From assembly GCA_032717465.1 (NCBI GenBank), contig JAVRFU010000149.1, forward strand, positions 18,885 to 82,884: DNA of 64,000 bases. Direction: 5' to 3'. The notes below the pieces were generated by a model. The model saw only the letters and a list, made by a program, of their open reading frames with translations, was not told the origin of the DNA and ran no database searches. Both the position numbers and the translations under genes were made by a program. Source of the stretch: Coenobita brevimanus (lineage: Eukaryota > Arthropoda > Malacostraca > Decapoda > Coenobitidae). Positions within the stretch are counted from its first letter, which is position 1. Every line of letters starts with the position of its first letter. This document shows, one piece after another, positions 48,240 through 60,200 of this stretch.

Positions 48240-49492
48240 ATCAAGAATCGTTTTCGTTTTTAAAGGCTCCAACATGCTTGCATGTGTCGGCCTTGGTCAC
48301 CTAATGGTGGCTCTCCACGCTGCACGATCCATTCCAGCCCCCCTGTTCAGTAACTTAACCCTCAGGTCACACTTAATGACCTCGTCCCATGTCTTTCTCG
48401 GTCTACCCCTCATAACCCCACCCCCAATATTAACACTTCTCACCTTTTTCACCCAATTATCATCCCCCATCCTCTCCACATGTCCAAACCACTTCAATCT
48501 ACCTCTCCTCATCACAACACCAATACACTCCAGTCCCATCCTACCTCTCAACTCTTCCGTTGTAAACCCAGGCCCTCCAGGCATTGGAAGCAGGGACGCA
48601 CTGCACATCCACCTAATCATTGTCATTTCTGTACGTCTGAGCCGGCGAATATCTTCCTCCTTCACTGCCCAGGTCTCACTGCCATACAGCATTACACTCC
48701 TAACACATGCTGCATACAAAGACCCCTTAGCACGTTAGGAGAGCCCTCTCTATGTCAGGAGAGGCAAGAGCTCCCTGAACTTCTTCCAACCACTTCTCAC
48801 CCTAGCCACAGAGCTACCTCCAGCCCCACCTCCAGCACACAACATGTCTCCCAAACAACAAAACTCTTCCACACACTCAAGAGATTCACCAGCAAGTTCA
48901 ATCCTTTCACGTCTGACAATCTCCACCTGCTCACCCCGGCACGCCATACACATAAAATCAGCATTATCTTGCAGTCTACCTCTGATACCACTACATCTCT
49001 TATGCACCCATTTATCACACACACTGCACAAGATGGAATTACTTCCCATGCCCTTGTGGCAAACTGCACATGGCCACTCTCCCTCGTCTTTGACAGTACC
49101 GCCACCAACCCTAGATATCATCACTTTTGTTTTATCTGCATTTACCCTTAAACCCTTTTGCCCCATACCATCTCTCCACTTCCTAAACCTTTCCTCCGCC
49201 TCCCTTTCATTCTCTGCAATCAACACCAAATCATCAGCATACAACAACTCCCATGGGAGTCCATTTCTAAAGTCACGTGAAAGGGCTTCAAGTACCATGA
49301 TAAACAACATGGGACTCAAGACTGACCCCTGATACACGTGAGCACCCACATACAAGGCCTTAACCACCCTAACCAGCCATTCCTCCAAGCCAAGATTTCT
49401 CATTGCTCACTTCACCACCTCTCTAGGGACTATGTCAAAGGCCTTTTCCAAATCAACAAAAACAAAATAAAGATCCCTTCTCCTACCAATAT
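48240..49492 (-). pseudogene. LINE-D copy with intact PHD-like finger
   Basis: Minus strand. 49403-48750 encodes YQGSVLSPMLFIMVLEALSR, WELLYADDLVLIAENEREAE and KWRDGMGQKGLRVNADKTKV. Next is a Cys4-His-Cys3 cluster (residues 112-155 of this frame; C-x2-C, C-x2-C, H-x2-C, C-x2-C; about 48939-49070) read from PCAVCHKG, CSVCDKWVHKRC and CMACRG, then RIELAGESLECVEEFCCLGD. After a frameshift near 48735, 48719-48297 encodes YGSETWAVKEEDIRRLRR and LKWFGHVERMGDDNW. The 3' terminus is the AGGCTCCAACATG block. 5'-truncated at 49492 inside VDLEKAFD. Confidence 0.88.
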
Positions 49493-50110
49493 ACTGGTAG
49501 CAACAATAAAGCAACCCTTATTCATGTAACTGCAGACCTATTTTATTGTGTGTGATAAAGCCTCAGAGCCAAATGATTACTCTGGCTTTGTTCACTAATG
49601 GCAGACCTTGAACTGATAACACAGCACTGTCTTATTATAGTCACACAACCTGTCCATTATGTAAGGCTAAAGATACGATATTCTTCTTTATGATACCTTA
49701 CTGATCGGATTATCACGGTTCCCCTAGGTTAAAAGGATGCAGCAGTACTCGTACAGTAAATGGAGCTGGTGGATATGCACGGAAATGGTAGGCAAGCTAC
49801 CATCTTTATACAGAAAGATACATGAGTCTGTTTTCATGTACAGTATTTACATTAATCTGGTGAGGATTCTTTAATTCCCCTAATGTCAAACATTATGATA
49901 CAGTTAACAAAATCATTTCTCAGTGACAGACACTGAGATTGCTAGAAATACTGATTATTATTTGTCAGAATCATACTCCATTTACTTTGCTACCATACTG
50001 AATGTTATGCTGATGTCAGAGAGCTGGGAGTTAATGTGGAAATGGTAGCATATCTGCATTGGTGAGCAGGTCACAACCGTATGCTGTGTACTACACCACG
50101 ATTTATTACA
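49493..50110. other. Unassigned interval
   Basis: AT-rich, with no gene or repeat recognised. Confidence 0.5.
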
Positions 50111-50845
50111 GGCTTGGTGGATGAGTTTGGGAGAGTGTGTAAGAAACAGAATCTAAAGGTGAATGTAGGGAAGAGTAAAGTGATGGTCTTTGAGAGAGGT
50201 GAAGTCAGTGAATGTACAGCAAGGTTGGATGGTGAGGAATTGGAAAATGTGAGTACGTTTAAGTACTTGGGTAGTGTGATGAGTAAGGATGGAGGTTTGG
50301 AGGGTGAAGTGCTTGAAAGGGTACAGCAGGGAAGAAAGGTTGCTGGCTCCTTGAAAGCTGTGATAAGAAGCAGGGAAGTGAGCATGGAAGTGAAAAAGTT
50401 ACTACATGACAGTATTATGATACCAACTCTAACGTATTGAAGTGAAGCTTGGACGTTGCTGGAAGGACACAAGTCAAGAGTGAGAGCAGTGGAAATGAGT
50501 TATTTAAGAGGAGCCTGTGGAGTCACATGGAGAGACAGGCTGACAAATGAGAATATAACGGAGCGTCGTGGTGTGGATGTGATAGGAAGCGTTAGGAGGA
50601 ATACACTGAGGTGGTTTGGCGAAGTGGAGAGGATGGAGGGTAAAAGACTGACGAAGAGATTGTATGTGAGTGAGGTGGAAAGGGGAAGAGGGAGGGGGAG
50701 GCCGAGGATGAGATGGAGGGATGGGGTGGAGAGAGGGGTGTGAGCTGGGAGCGGGGCAGTGAAATGGCGAGGGACAGGGCAAGGAGGTGATTATTTTGTT
50801 TGTGACCACCCTGAACGGGAGTGAGGCATCTGGCAATAGATAGAT
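50111..50845 (+). pseudogene. LINE-A C-terminal third
   Basis: Starts exactly in the GLVDEFGRVCKKQNLKVNVG segment after the FADD box and continues nearly intact: VMVFERGEVSECTARLDGEE, EVLERVQQGRKVAGSLKAVI. A Gly codon in TYGSEAWT is now TGA (about 50437). Then GHKSRVRAVEMSYLRGACGV, LRWFGEVERMEGKRL (GHVER is GEVER) and GRGRGRPRMRWRDGVERGV. The 3' UTR is damaged, with a GATA tail at 50836-50845. One of the least diverged copies. Confidence 0.9.
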
Positions 50846-50849
50846 AGTT

Positions 50850-51315
50850 TTTAAATGGCCATGTAATAAGTGTATTACAATAATAATTAAACTGTTCAAG
50901 GACTCAATGTTTCATGTATTATACACCACAGTAAACATTATGTACAGTATTATCATCATTCGACCGTAACTCTGAACAGCACATGGGTATTACAAGTGGA
51001 AGGGGGAGGGGGACGGGGTGAGGGACGAGGCAACAGTGTTCAGATTGGTACTAAGTATCCATAGGCTTGGCCTAGTACGGCACTTACTGTTTTCAGTTCG
51101 TGTCCTGCATCTCATCAGTAGCTCATTTTCTTTTTTTTCCTCCCCCTATCATTGTAGAATAATGTGATTTTGTTTTTCAATAAGGGATTTATTCCCACAG
51201 TTTGCCAGTGCCATTCAGTAATACCCTGTATATAACAGCAGAAGGCACAATACTCTGTTCTACTTTACTCACACCAGCTGATTATGACCTCTGTTTATTA
51301 GTAAATCATTAATTT
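50850..51315. other. Unassigned interval
   Basis: No gene was recognised. A G-rich run (GGAAGGGGGAGGGGGACGGGG) lies at 50999-51020. Confidence 0.5.
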
Positions 51316-51319
51316 TCAG

Positions 51320-51690
51320 TACCTTTGTTTCCACTCCATCCTCTCACCTCTCGTATTTCTCTCTAGCCCTTTGAATACTCTCGGCATTCAAAGATAATTC
51401 ATCGGTACATAAAAGCTCCCAAGGTAGTAACTAACAGACAATGACATAAAGTGCCAGGATAACAGCATAGGATTCAACACAGAACTCTGATGCACCCCAC
51501 TCACAGAATTCCTTGCTTCACCCTCCATCCTCTTTCACACACAGTTGCCTCTTCATACAGCAGCTGCATCAATAACCTGTCTTTCCACAGCCCATTTTTA
51601 CTGTCAACCATGACACTGTATTAAATGCCTTCCCCAAATCCACAAAGACAGCAGTACAGTATGTCCCACCCTCCCTCTGGCACCTGTCTT
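51320..51690 (-). pseudogene. Decayed reverse transcriptase fragment
   Basis: The minus strand contains VFVDLGKAFNTVSWLTVKMG (RT motif A; the Asp of AFD is Asn), a divergent HQGS-like stretch (GASEFC), and LPWELLCTDELS, where LINE-D has LPWELLYADDLV. The same lineage as the scrap at 34508. Multiple stops. Confidence 0.65.
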
Positions 51691-52035
51691 GTTCGTTAGT
51701 TCCTTCAGGGGGTGGGGGGTGAGGGGAATGTAGCAGCCGTGGCTCAGTGGGTTAAGAGTGTTCAGGTAAACTCCCTGACTCCACCTTTCTTCTCCCTAAC
51801 TCTTACCTTCCTTCTCCCTCACTCTACCTTTCTGCTATGTATCAAGCACTACATTCTGTCCTGTTTTCACTTCATACTTCCATCACAAAGTCACCTTATA
51901 CCTAGGGGTTCCCTTGTCCAGCCAGACTACATCTCTGGCTTCTACTCTACTCCATACTGTACTCATTGCCATCTTCAGTAACTCACCCTAAGTTTATTTT
52001 GTCTACTTGTCTACCTCCCATGTTCGTATTTTTTA
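51691..52035. other. Unassigned interval
   Basis: 'gtagcagccgtggctcagtgggttaagagtg' at 51731-51761 contains a GTGGCTCAGTGG phrase resembling a Pol III A-box. No matching B-box was found. The rest shows no feature. Confidence 0.35.
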
Positions 52036-52039
52036 GTTA

Positions 52040-52165
52040 CAGGAGCTGATTTCCGGGGAGGGGCACTAACCCTTTGCCAACCCACTTGTTGCCACGTACA
52101 GAACATGGATTGGTTGGTTATACAGTTACCACCCAGTGCTGTAAATGCTTTCCAGGTTTAGAGGA
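52040..52165 (+). repeat. Repeat G, partial
   Basis: 'ggggaggggcactaaccctttgccaacccacttg' to 'accacccagtgctgtaaatg'. It ends where LINE-A begins. Confidence 0.6.
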
Positions 52166-52545
52166 AATCAAGAGTGAGAGCAGTGGAAATGAGTTATTTA
52201 AGTGGAGCATGAGGAGTCTCGTGAAGAGACAAACAAATGAGGAAGTGAAGGAGTGTTGTGATGTGGATGTGAAAGGAAGCGTTGAGGAGAAACACATGGA
52301 GGTGGAGGTGGTTTGGCCATGTGGAAAGGATGGAGTGAGAGACTAATAAGGAGAGTGTGTGAGTGAGGCGGAGGCCAAGGATGAGATGGAGGGATGGAGT
52401 GGAGAGGCATATGAGAGAGAGGGGTGTTAGCTGGGAGCAAGGCAGTTAAATAGTGGGGGACAGGGCGATATGGAGGTGCTTTGTTTGTGGCCACCCCTTG
52501 TGGGATTAAGATGTCTGGCAATAGATAGATAGATAGATAGTCTAC
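52166..52545 (+). pseudogene. LINE-A 3' end
   Basis: From KSRVRAVEMSYL through VVWPCGKDG-frame-shifted GHVERM, the RPRMRWRDGVE block and FVCGHPL to a (GATA)n tail at 52519-52541. Small indels disrupt the frame. Confidence 0.85.
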
Positions 52546-52962
52546 CCCCCCTACTCTTTAAATTTCCACACCTCCCTCCACTACACAAAGCTTCTTGACT
52601 TCATGGCTTCTTTACTTCCTAAATTGGTTCCTAAGCTTGAGGTGTGAGTCTGGTAGTTAATCCTATGACACAAACTGCTCACCAAATGTATCCTTCCCAT
52701 CCCTGACCAACTTGCTGTTCCTTCTGAGACAAAAAAATCATCTGACTTCAAGTTCCTATCTACTCTTAAGTTATCTACCAATTTTCTTCCTAAACACAGC
52801 ACTACAGGACACACTATCAAGGCTGGGGCTTACAAATTCTTGTAAGAGTGATGAAATGTCAGTTTTATCAATGACATGGAGTTGAGACACTTCTTGGAGC
52901 AGCCAACAACTGAGGTAAAAATTATATACGAAGTGAGGAAACTTGGTGATGTAAGTGTTAAA
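52546..52962. other. Unassigned interval
   Basis: No coding region or repeat was recognised. Confidence 0.5.
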
Positions 52963-52969
52963 GAGTGTG

Positions 52970-53233
52970 TCTATCTATCTATTGCCAGACATCTTAATCC
53001 CATAAGGGGTGGCCACAAACAAATCGCCTCCATGTCGCCCTGTCCCCCACCATTTCACTGGCCTGCTCCCAGCCCACACACCCACCTCTCTCACATACCT
53101 CTCCACTCCATCCCTTCTTTTCATTTTTAGCCTCCCCCTCCCTCTCCACCTCACTCACATACACTCTCCTTGTCAGTCTCTCACTCTCCATCCTCTCCAC
53201 ATGGCCAAACCACCTCAATGTGTTTCTCCTAAC
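52970..53233 (-). mobile_element. LINE-A 3' tip with 7-bp target duplication
   Basis: TATC tail (52970-52981) to the LRWFGHVERM coding block, truncated at 53233. GAGTGTG precedes it (52963-52969) and follows it (53234-53240), consistent with a target-site duplication. LINE-B was later inserted at the right-hand copy. Confidence 0.85.
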
Positions 53234-53245
53234 GAGTGTGACATT

Positions 53246-54899
53246 CATTCAATCAATCAATCAATCATTTCCTGTGACACCCCACGGGATGCATAGGGCC
53301 TCAATGAACTCTCTCCACCAATATTTGTCTCTTGCCATCTCCTTCAGGTCCCACCAACACTCCTCTCCTGCTTCCTTTTTCATTGTCCTCAACCAAGGTT
53401 TCCCTCGGCCTACCTCTACCTCTTCTTCCTCTAGCAGTCCACTCTGGCACATCCTGTATTAAACTACCTTCTTTTCTGTATATGAGCCCCAGCCACTTCC
53501 AACAAGACAGTCTCACATATTCATTAACTGGTTCCACTCTCGTAATATCCCTTACTCTTTCATTTGTAACTCTGTCTTGCCACTTTACCCCAAGAATCCT
53601 TCTCAGTATTTTATTCTCAAATCCTAATACTTTCTGATCTGTTGCAATTGTACTATACCATGACTCATGCCCGTAAATTAAAATTGGTCTAACCATGGAC
53701 TTGTAAATTTTCACTTTAGTATGTACTGAAAGCATATTATTATTCCAAACAGATTTCAACATTCCAACAGCTCACCAAGCCTGTCTAATCCTCTCCTCAA
53801 TTTCATTGTTTAATGATCCATTAGATGATACAATCGTTCCCAGATATTTAAAGTTTTCTACATTCTTCACCACATTATTCCCAATTACACAATCGATTTG
53901 GTTCTCCACGTTCATATTAATAATTTCAGTCTTTCCACAGTTTATTACCAATCCCACTTTTTCTCCTTCCTCCACCAGACAATCAAGCACCCTCTGCATC
54001 TCGTAAATACTTCCGCAAATCAGTACAATATCATCAGCATAGACCAAATCCATCAGCTTCTTATTTTCTTTTCAGTTAATTCCTGCACTTGTTCTCCTTA
54101 CAACTTTTTTCATAACATAATCTATAACCAAAACAAACAACAATGGTGAAAGAACTCCTCCTTGAATCACTCCTGACCTAACTTGAAATGGATCACTCAA
54201 AGAACCACCCACCATAACCTTACAAAAAGTACCTTCATGCAGGCTTCTAATAATATTTACAAACTTTTCTGGTATACCATAGAATCTCATAATTTTCAAC
54301 ATAGCTCCACGTGAAACACAATCAAACGCCTTTTCAAAATCCACAAAACACATGCTAAGTGGCATTTTCATCTCATTAGCTTGTTGCATTAGATGCCTTA
54401 CAATAAATATATGATCATTACAACCTCAACCCTTTCTAAATCCCGCTTGTTCTTCTCTTAAAATTTTATCAATTACTGGCTCTATTCTGTTCAACAAGAT
54501 TTTGGAAAAGACTTTTGCAACTACAGGTGTCAAAGTTATCCCCCTCCAATTGCCACACACACTTAAATCTCCCTTTTTTGGTATTTTTATAATCACTCCA
54601 TTTTTCCACTCTTCTGGAATTCCACCATTATCCCAAGCCACATTAAAAAGTTTCAAAAGCGCATTCATCAACTCGTCATTTTCCACCTCAAGCATTTCAG
54701 GGAATATTCCATCCTCACCTGGGGCCTTAAAATTCTTTAACTCCTTTATAGATTTTGCTACCTCTTCCAAAGTTATATCCCCTGTTTCTATCTGCAAATC
54801 TCTCTCGGCTGGCAAAATGTCCTCTTCAGCTGGGATTGGTCTATTTAGAACAGATTCAAAGTGCTCTTTCCACCTTCCTTTTATATCCAAATCTTTAGT
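53246..54899 (-). pseudogene. LINE-B 5'-truncated copy
   Basis: Minus-strand copy of the last 1.65 kb of LINE-B (equivalent to about 10968-12616 of the full-length copy), ending in the ATTGATTG tail at 53246-53268. It retains FKAPGEDGIFPEMLEV, MCFVDFEKAFDCVSRGAM and RSGVIQGGVLSPLLFVLVID, then the active site VYADDIV and the GRRGRGRPRETL block. Breaks: a stop after FRKG (about 54427), one at about 54075 after GIN, and one after RQAW (about 53772). AGTGTGACATT flanks both ends (53235-53245, 54897-54907). Confidence 0.92.
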
Positions 54900-55007
54900 G
54901 TGACATTAGACAGAAATAATTATATGGAGAGAATGGATGCAGATATGATGGTGAAAAGAGTTTAGAGGTGAAAGGAGGCATGGTAGGACAAGACCCTATC
55001 ATAATTA

Positions 55008-55130
55008 TCTATCTACAGCCAGACACCATAATCGTGTAAAGGGTGGCCACAGACAAATCGCCTCCATGTCACCCTGTCCCTTGCTATTTTGCTGCCTTTC
55101 CCCAACTTACACCCCTCTCTCTCACAGAGC
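55008..55130 (-). mobile_element. LINE-A 3' tip
   Basis: 'tatctatctacagccagacaccataatcgtgtaaagggtggcc' and the C-terminal coding block to 'cacccctctctctcac'. Confidence 0.85.
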
Positions 55131-55415
55131 AAGAGGATGGATGGATATAGTAAATGATCATATATGAAGGCAAGGTACGGAAGCCGATAAGGCTAGCAAA
55201 CTGAGGCAAATATGGTGACTTATATTACACAGGGGAAAATACATGATAAACAATTGGAAAGTAATATTATGTGTAAGAAAACCATCATCCCTCCCTCTTT
55301 TCCCATCCAAAGACAGGGTAAGGTAGGGTTTAGAATGCAGGAGAATAGAAAAATATGATAAAGTGAATAATGAGCACCTTAGTCAATAATATGGAGTATA
55401 AAACCACTCTGGTAC
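55131..55415. other. Unassigned interval
   Basis: AT-rich. No feature recognised. Confidence 0.5.
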
Positions 55416-55419
55416 TGCA

Positions 55420-55520
55420 AAGGAATGTCTTCATGCAGTGGTGCCAATAGACAAACATTCCTAACTTCCTAAACCCCAAGAGGAGCATGGTGGACTCCAG
55501 GAGAAGGGCAACATCAGCCT
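55420..55520 (+). repeat. S repeat
   Basis: 'gaatgtcttcatgcagtggtgccaat', 'aaacattcctaacttcctaaacccc', then GGTGGACTCCAGGAGAAGGGCA with a weakened right stem (CCTGCAAACCCCC). Confidence 0.6.
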
Positions 55521-55582
55521 GCAAACCCCCAGATTTAGTCTTGAACAAAATGCAACCACATTCAGGTACTTACTAGACAGTG

Positions 55583-55690
55583 GAGAAAATTGTCAAGGTG
55601 ACTGCCAGAGATTGGGCAGCATGTAGAGCCGCCATTAGGTGACCAAGGCTGACGCAGGCAAGCATGTTGGAGCCGTTATGTACGATATGA
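55583..55690 (+). mobile_element. LINE-D 3' end
   Basis: 'gactgccagagattgggcagcatg' through 'caagcatgttggagcc' and an ACGATA-type tail (55680-55695). The last ~100 bp of LINE-D only. Confidence 0.8.
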
Positions 55691-55699
55691 TACGATGAC

Positions 55700-55731
55700 A
55701 TGGCAGTTTCCACGGCTGAGTCAACTCTAAC
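55700..55731 (-). other. Exon-like motif after a splice acceptor
   Basis: The minus strand TTTTCACTTTCAG precedes GTTAGAGTTGACTCAGCC and GTGGAAACTGCC. Homologous to the motif at 27150-27195. Confidence 0.3.
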
Positions 55732-55817
55732 CTGAAAGTGAAAATTATATATTAACCTTTTCAGTCTCTGGTTAAGTTCATAACATTCTCTGAAGACAGC
55801 AAGATTTTGCATGGTTC

Positions 55818-55876
55818 TATCTATCCATCTATTACCAGATGCCCTAATCCCATAAGGGGTGGCCACAAACAAATAC
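55818..55876 (-). mobile_element. LINE-A 3' tip
   Basis: TATC tail and about 45 bp of 3' UTR ('ccagatgccctaatcccataaggggtggcc'). Confidence 0.75.
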
Positions 55877-55949
55877 AAGCATTTTCCTGAATATTTCCAA
55901 GAAAATTGACGGCATGAACTGGGAGGTTTGGGGTGAGTTGGCCTGGAAT

Positions 55950-56060
55950 AACCCTGCAGCCTTCATGGGGTGGCACTGATGTAATGGTGGACTGCAGAAG
56001 AGGAACTTCCACCTGCAGCCCACTCGGTTCATGTTGCTCAATGAACCGGGGGCTGCAACT
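55950..56060 (+). repeat. S repeat
   Basis: 'gccttcatggggtggcactgatgt' followed directly by the hairpin stem GTGGACTGCAG...CTGCAGCCCAC. One stem pair has changed from A-T to a G-T-compatible pair. The middle block is deleted. Confidence 0.65.
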
Positions 56061-56394
56061 ACTATTACTTATACTACAAACTTGGCATAAAATTGAAAAA
56101 TCACCTTGAAACTGAGCTGAAATAATACGGTCCAATGCCAGTCACAAAGAAGTGCCATGGAAAGGATTTTGAGTCACAACACTTTTTTCTGTCAGAGCTG
56201 AATGAAATCAAGCTACAAGAGGCTGAAATCTAGGCCAGGTCAAGGTGAAAGAACTATCATAATTAAAACATGATGCATGTCAGGGCCTTACTTAAAGTCT
56301 GTGACCCCGATTCATGGTTTCTGTCTGTTAAATACACCTGGGCACTACAAACTGATGGCTGTGATTAGTGGCACTCACATAATTAGCTGGCTAC
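56061..56394. other. Unassigned interval
   Basis: No feature recognised. Confidence 0.5.
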
Positions 56395-56545
56395 ACTCCC
56401 TGATTATACAAACATCCCTCAATTCCCTCCTTATCCCGTAAAAGGAAGCTATAGTGGATCCAGTCCCAGGCTATACAAACATCCCTAAACTCCATATCCC
56501 CTGAAAGAAGGATGGTGTACAGTGAGAAGAGCAATTTTGGTGTGA
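56395..56545 (+). repeat. S repeat with duplicated middle
   Basis: 'tatacaaacatccctcaattcc' and 'tatacaaacatccctaaactcc' are two copies of the S middle block about 73 bp apart, followed by GGATGGTG and a degraded hairpin start. Confidence 0.5.
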
Positions 56546-56639
56546 GCCACTGTGTTTACATCTGCTGAAGTACAATAACCACACACACACACACATTTTA
56601 AATAATATGCAGATAATGCGGAATGATAACTAAACTCTT

Positions 56640-56770
56640 GCTCTCCCTACGCTGCTCAATATCCAGCAGCCTCCCTAATCAGTCTCTCACTTGTTAGGTC
56701 ACCCTCTATGACCTTGTCCCAAGTCTTCCTCAGTCTGCCTCTCACAACAGTACCCAAAATATTTACCTCA
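56640..56770 (-). mobile_element. LINE-D 3' scrap
   Basis: Minus-strand block around RKTWDKVIEGDL (cf. 48340-48440). The terminal AGGCTCC block is missing. Confidence 0.75.
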
Positions 56771-56902
56771 GCACACTCCATACACATGATTACAAATAAA
56801 ATGCTTAGCCAACAAGGGTGATGCAAAGAGAAAGCTATACAGTACATGGTATATATGCTATGTCTTCACCTGGATTGGGCATTAAAATAAAGTACGCTGG
56901 TA

Positions 56903-56907
56903 CTACG
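56903..56907. repeat. 5-bp target-site duplication CTACG (left)
   Basis: Identical to 61650-61654, immediately outside the two LTRs. Confidence 0.85.
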
Positions 56908-57146
56908 TGTAATAATTGTCCGTAAATACGGCAGGAACACGAAAACAACAAAAAGGCCACAATAAAAGCCAGCTGGTGGGCAGTCTCCAAGAGAGGCTAT
57001 TTTGTTCCAATAATGTTACAGGAGCTTTCAGTTGGCAACATAAGTATAAGTGTTTTAAATCAATAACAATATATTACTAATAGATTCAAGAATAATAATA
57101 TTGTATTTCCGGTACTATAAGTAAAATATAAGCCAATAATATTACA
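56908..57146 (-). repeat. 3' LTR of the minus-strand Gypsy element
   Basis: On the + strand TGTAATAATTGTCC to CCAATAATATTACA, 239 bp. The ends form a short inverted TGTAAT...ATTACA. It differs from the other LTR at four substitutions. Confidence 0.95.
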
Positions 57147-57244
57147 TCTTCCTTTTTATACTAAAAGAAAACTTCAATATGGTAAAATTGGAAAGATATC
57201 CTTATAAATAAAAGATGCTTGTGAAATTACTAAACATATCAATA

Positions 57245-60200
57245 TTATAACTCAAGTTTACTTGGTGGACGAACAACTCTTCCAGACCTAGTTATAGTCA
57301 CATTTTCATCTGTTGGCAAATCATGGATTTCAGGATAACCAGGGGTTCTTACAGGTACAGTATGTGACTGTGTAGGGACTCTAGACTTGGGTAACGATAC
57401 ATGATTATAATTCTGAGGGGTAGAAGGCCTAATACTAACTTCATTATCTAATTCATGACTCTTACATAGGGGAGGGGACTCTTTAGTTCTAATCAGATGC
57501 CTTCTATTCCTTCTGTATATCTGACCAAAGTTGTCCTTCACCAAGTAAGACCTGGGAGCCACCACAATCCCCTTTTTAGATTCCTTACTTTGGCCATCAT
57601 TAATCCTAACCACATCCCCCTGTTTCAGATCAATTAAAGGTTTGGCATTCTGATCATAGTAGAATTTCTGTTTATCTTGGCATTCTCTTAACATTCTTTT
57701 AATGATTACATGGTCTTGAGTTTCTGGTTTCAGCAATCCAGGAGCTGTGGGGAGAGTGGTACGGGTTCTGCGGCCAAACAACAACTGAGCAGGACTGACA
57801 TCTCCAACTATGGGAGTATTTCTATAATCTAGTAAACTCTGATATAGATCACCACCATCCCGTAATGCTTTCATCATAAGTTTCTTTATAGTCTGAACAC
57901 TTCCCTCAGCTAGTCCATTACTTTGAGGATATCTAGGGGAAGAGGATGTGTGTTGGATACCATAAAATTTACAGAATTGCTCAAACTCTTTAGCAGTAAA
58001 CTGAGGTCCATTATCACAGTGTATAGTTTCAGGTATACCATGCCTTGCAAACTGATGCTTACAGCATTTTACTACACTACTAGCATGGGTTGTTTCTAAT
58101 TCATCAACTTCCACAAACTTGCTGTAGTAATCAACAAGGATTAGGTATGATTTACCATTTAGCTCAAACAGGTCAGCACCTAACTTTTGCCAAGGTAAAT
58201 CAGGTACTGGGTGAGGCATCAATGGTTCTTTCACTTGTTGGTTACTGAAAGCATTACAAGTATCACAAGAACTAATCAGATCTTTCATTTCTCCATTCAT
58301 TCCAGGCCAATATACAAGGTCCCTAGCTAATCTTAAAGTTTTCTCAATACCTTGATGTGACTTATGCAGATTCCTCATCACTTTATTTCTCAGCTCTTTA
58401 GGTACAATTACTCTATCCATCTTACTTAACAGTCCATTGGAATAACTAATCTCTTCTCTAAAGTTCCAGTAAGCATGTATTTCTACTGGGGTTTGATTCT
58501 TACTATCAGGCCATCCTTCAAGAGTGTATTCCTTTAGCATCTGCAGAATAGGGTCATCCTTGGTTTTCTGTTTCAATACCTCAACTTCCAGTCCAGTACC
58601 AACATTCAAGTCCATGGAAACTACACTAACATTAACTTCATCAAAGGATTTATCAAGTTCCTCAGACCAGTTGACTCTACTCAGAGCATCTGCTACATAC
58701 ATCTCTACCTTTCTTGTACTTTACCTCAAGAGTATATTTCTGAAATCTGAGCAACATTCTTTGTAACCTTGGAGGAGCTAAGGAGAGAGGCTTCTTAAAA
58801 ATGGTTTCCAATGGCCTGTGGTCTGACTCAACAATAACATCTGATTTTCCATATATGTAAGAGTGAAATTTCTCTACACCAAATACAATGGCCAGAAGTT
58901 CTTTCTCAATTTGAGCATAATTTTGCTGTGTTATAGTGAGTGAGGTAGCTGCATAAGCAACTGGTTTATCATCTTGCAAGATACAGGCCCCTATTGCATA
59001 TCCAGACGTATCTACAGTTAGAGTTACAGGTTTTCGTACATCATAAAATCTCAGAACAGGAGCCTCACTAACTAGTTTCTTTAATTTCTCAAAACATTGT
59101 ACTTGTTCATCATCCCAATGGAAGTCAGCATCCTTCTCTAATAATCTTCTTAATGGTTCATTTATGTTTGACAACCTAGGAATGAACTTGGCTAAATAGT
59201 TAACCATACCCATGAATCTGAGAAGTTCAGTTTTGTCCTGAGGAGGTGGAAATTATGTAATAACCTCCACCTTTCTAGGATCAGGCTTCAATCCATCAGG
59301 GGTAAGAACATGACCTATATATTCTACCTGATCTGTCTTTAATTTCAGTTTATTTGAGTTTAGCTTCAAATTTCTTTCTCTACATCTCTGTAGCACAGTC
59401 TTCAGTCTTTCATCATGTTCTTTCTCGTCACTTCCATATACTAAAATATCATCCATTATAACCTCTACACCTTCTAAATCATCAAACATCTCGTGCATCC
59501 TCCTTTGATAGATTTCTGGAGCTGGACTAACACCAAAACCTAAGCGCAGATACCTGTACCTACCAAAGCATGTGTTGAAAGTGAGAAGTTTTCATGATGC
59601 TTCATCTAATTCTAACTGCCAAAATCCTTTGGTGGCATCAAGGACAGAAAATACTTTAGCATTAGACAATCTAGTGGAGATTTCTTCAATGGTAGGAAGG
59701 GGATAATGTTGTCTCTTTAAAGCTTTATTGAGATCTCTAGGGTCTATGCACACTCTGAGTTTGTCACCTTTCTCAACTATCACCATACTATTTACCCAGT
59801 CAGTTGGTGTACTTTCTTTTACAACTACTCCATTTTTCTCCATTTCATCTAATTCTGCCTTCAGTTTAGTTCTAAGTGCTACAGGTACTTTCCTTGGAGG
59901 ATGCACTACAGGGCTTACACTGGGATCCACCTCTAGGTGAACTCTACCATCAATGCAGCCTAACCCTTGAAAAACATCAGCATATTCTGAAATCAGTGAC
60001 TTCATCGACACTGGTATTGCAGATTCTGTTGACTTTGCCGTTACTTGTTTCATAAATTTAACAACACCAAGAAGTTCACAGGCATTCCTACTTAGCAGAG
60101 GCTTACAATCAAGATCAACAATATGAAACACAAGTTTGTACCTTTGACTATTATGTAGGCATTCAATCCAAATTTTACCAACTGGAGTAACTTTATCTCC

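Noticed and set aside
51731..51761. tRNA or tRNA-derived SINE head (GTGGCTCAGTGG phrase)
   Set aside because: No B-box at proper spacing and no cloverleaf could be drawn. No tRNA or rRNA gene was found elsewhere in the window either.
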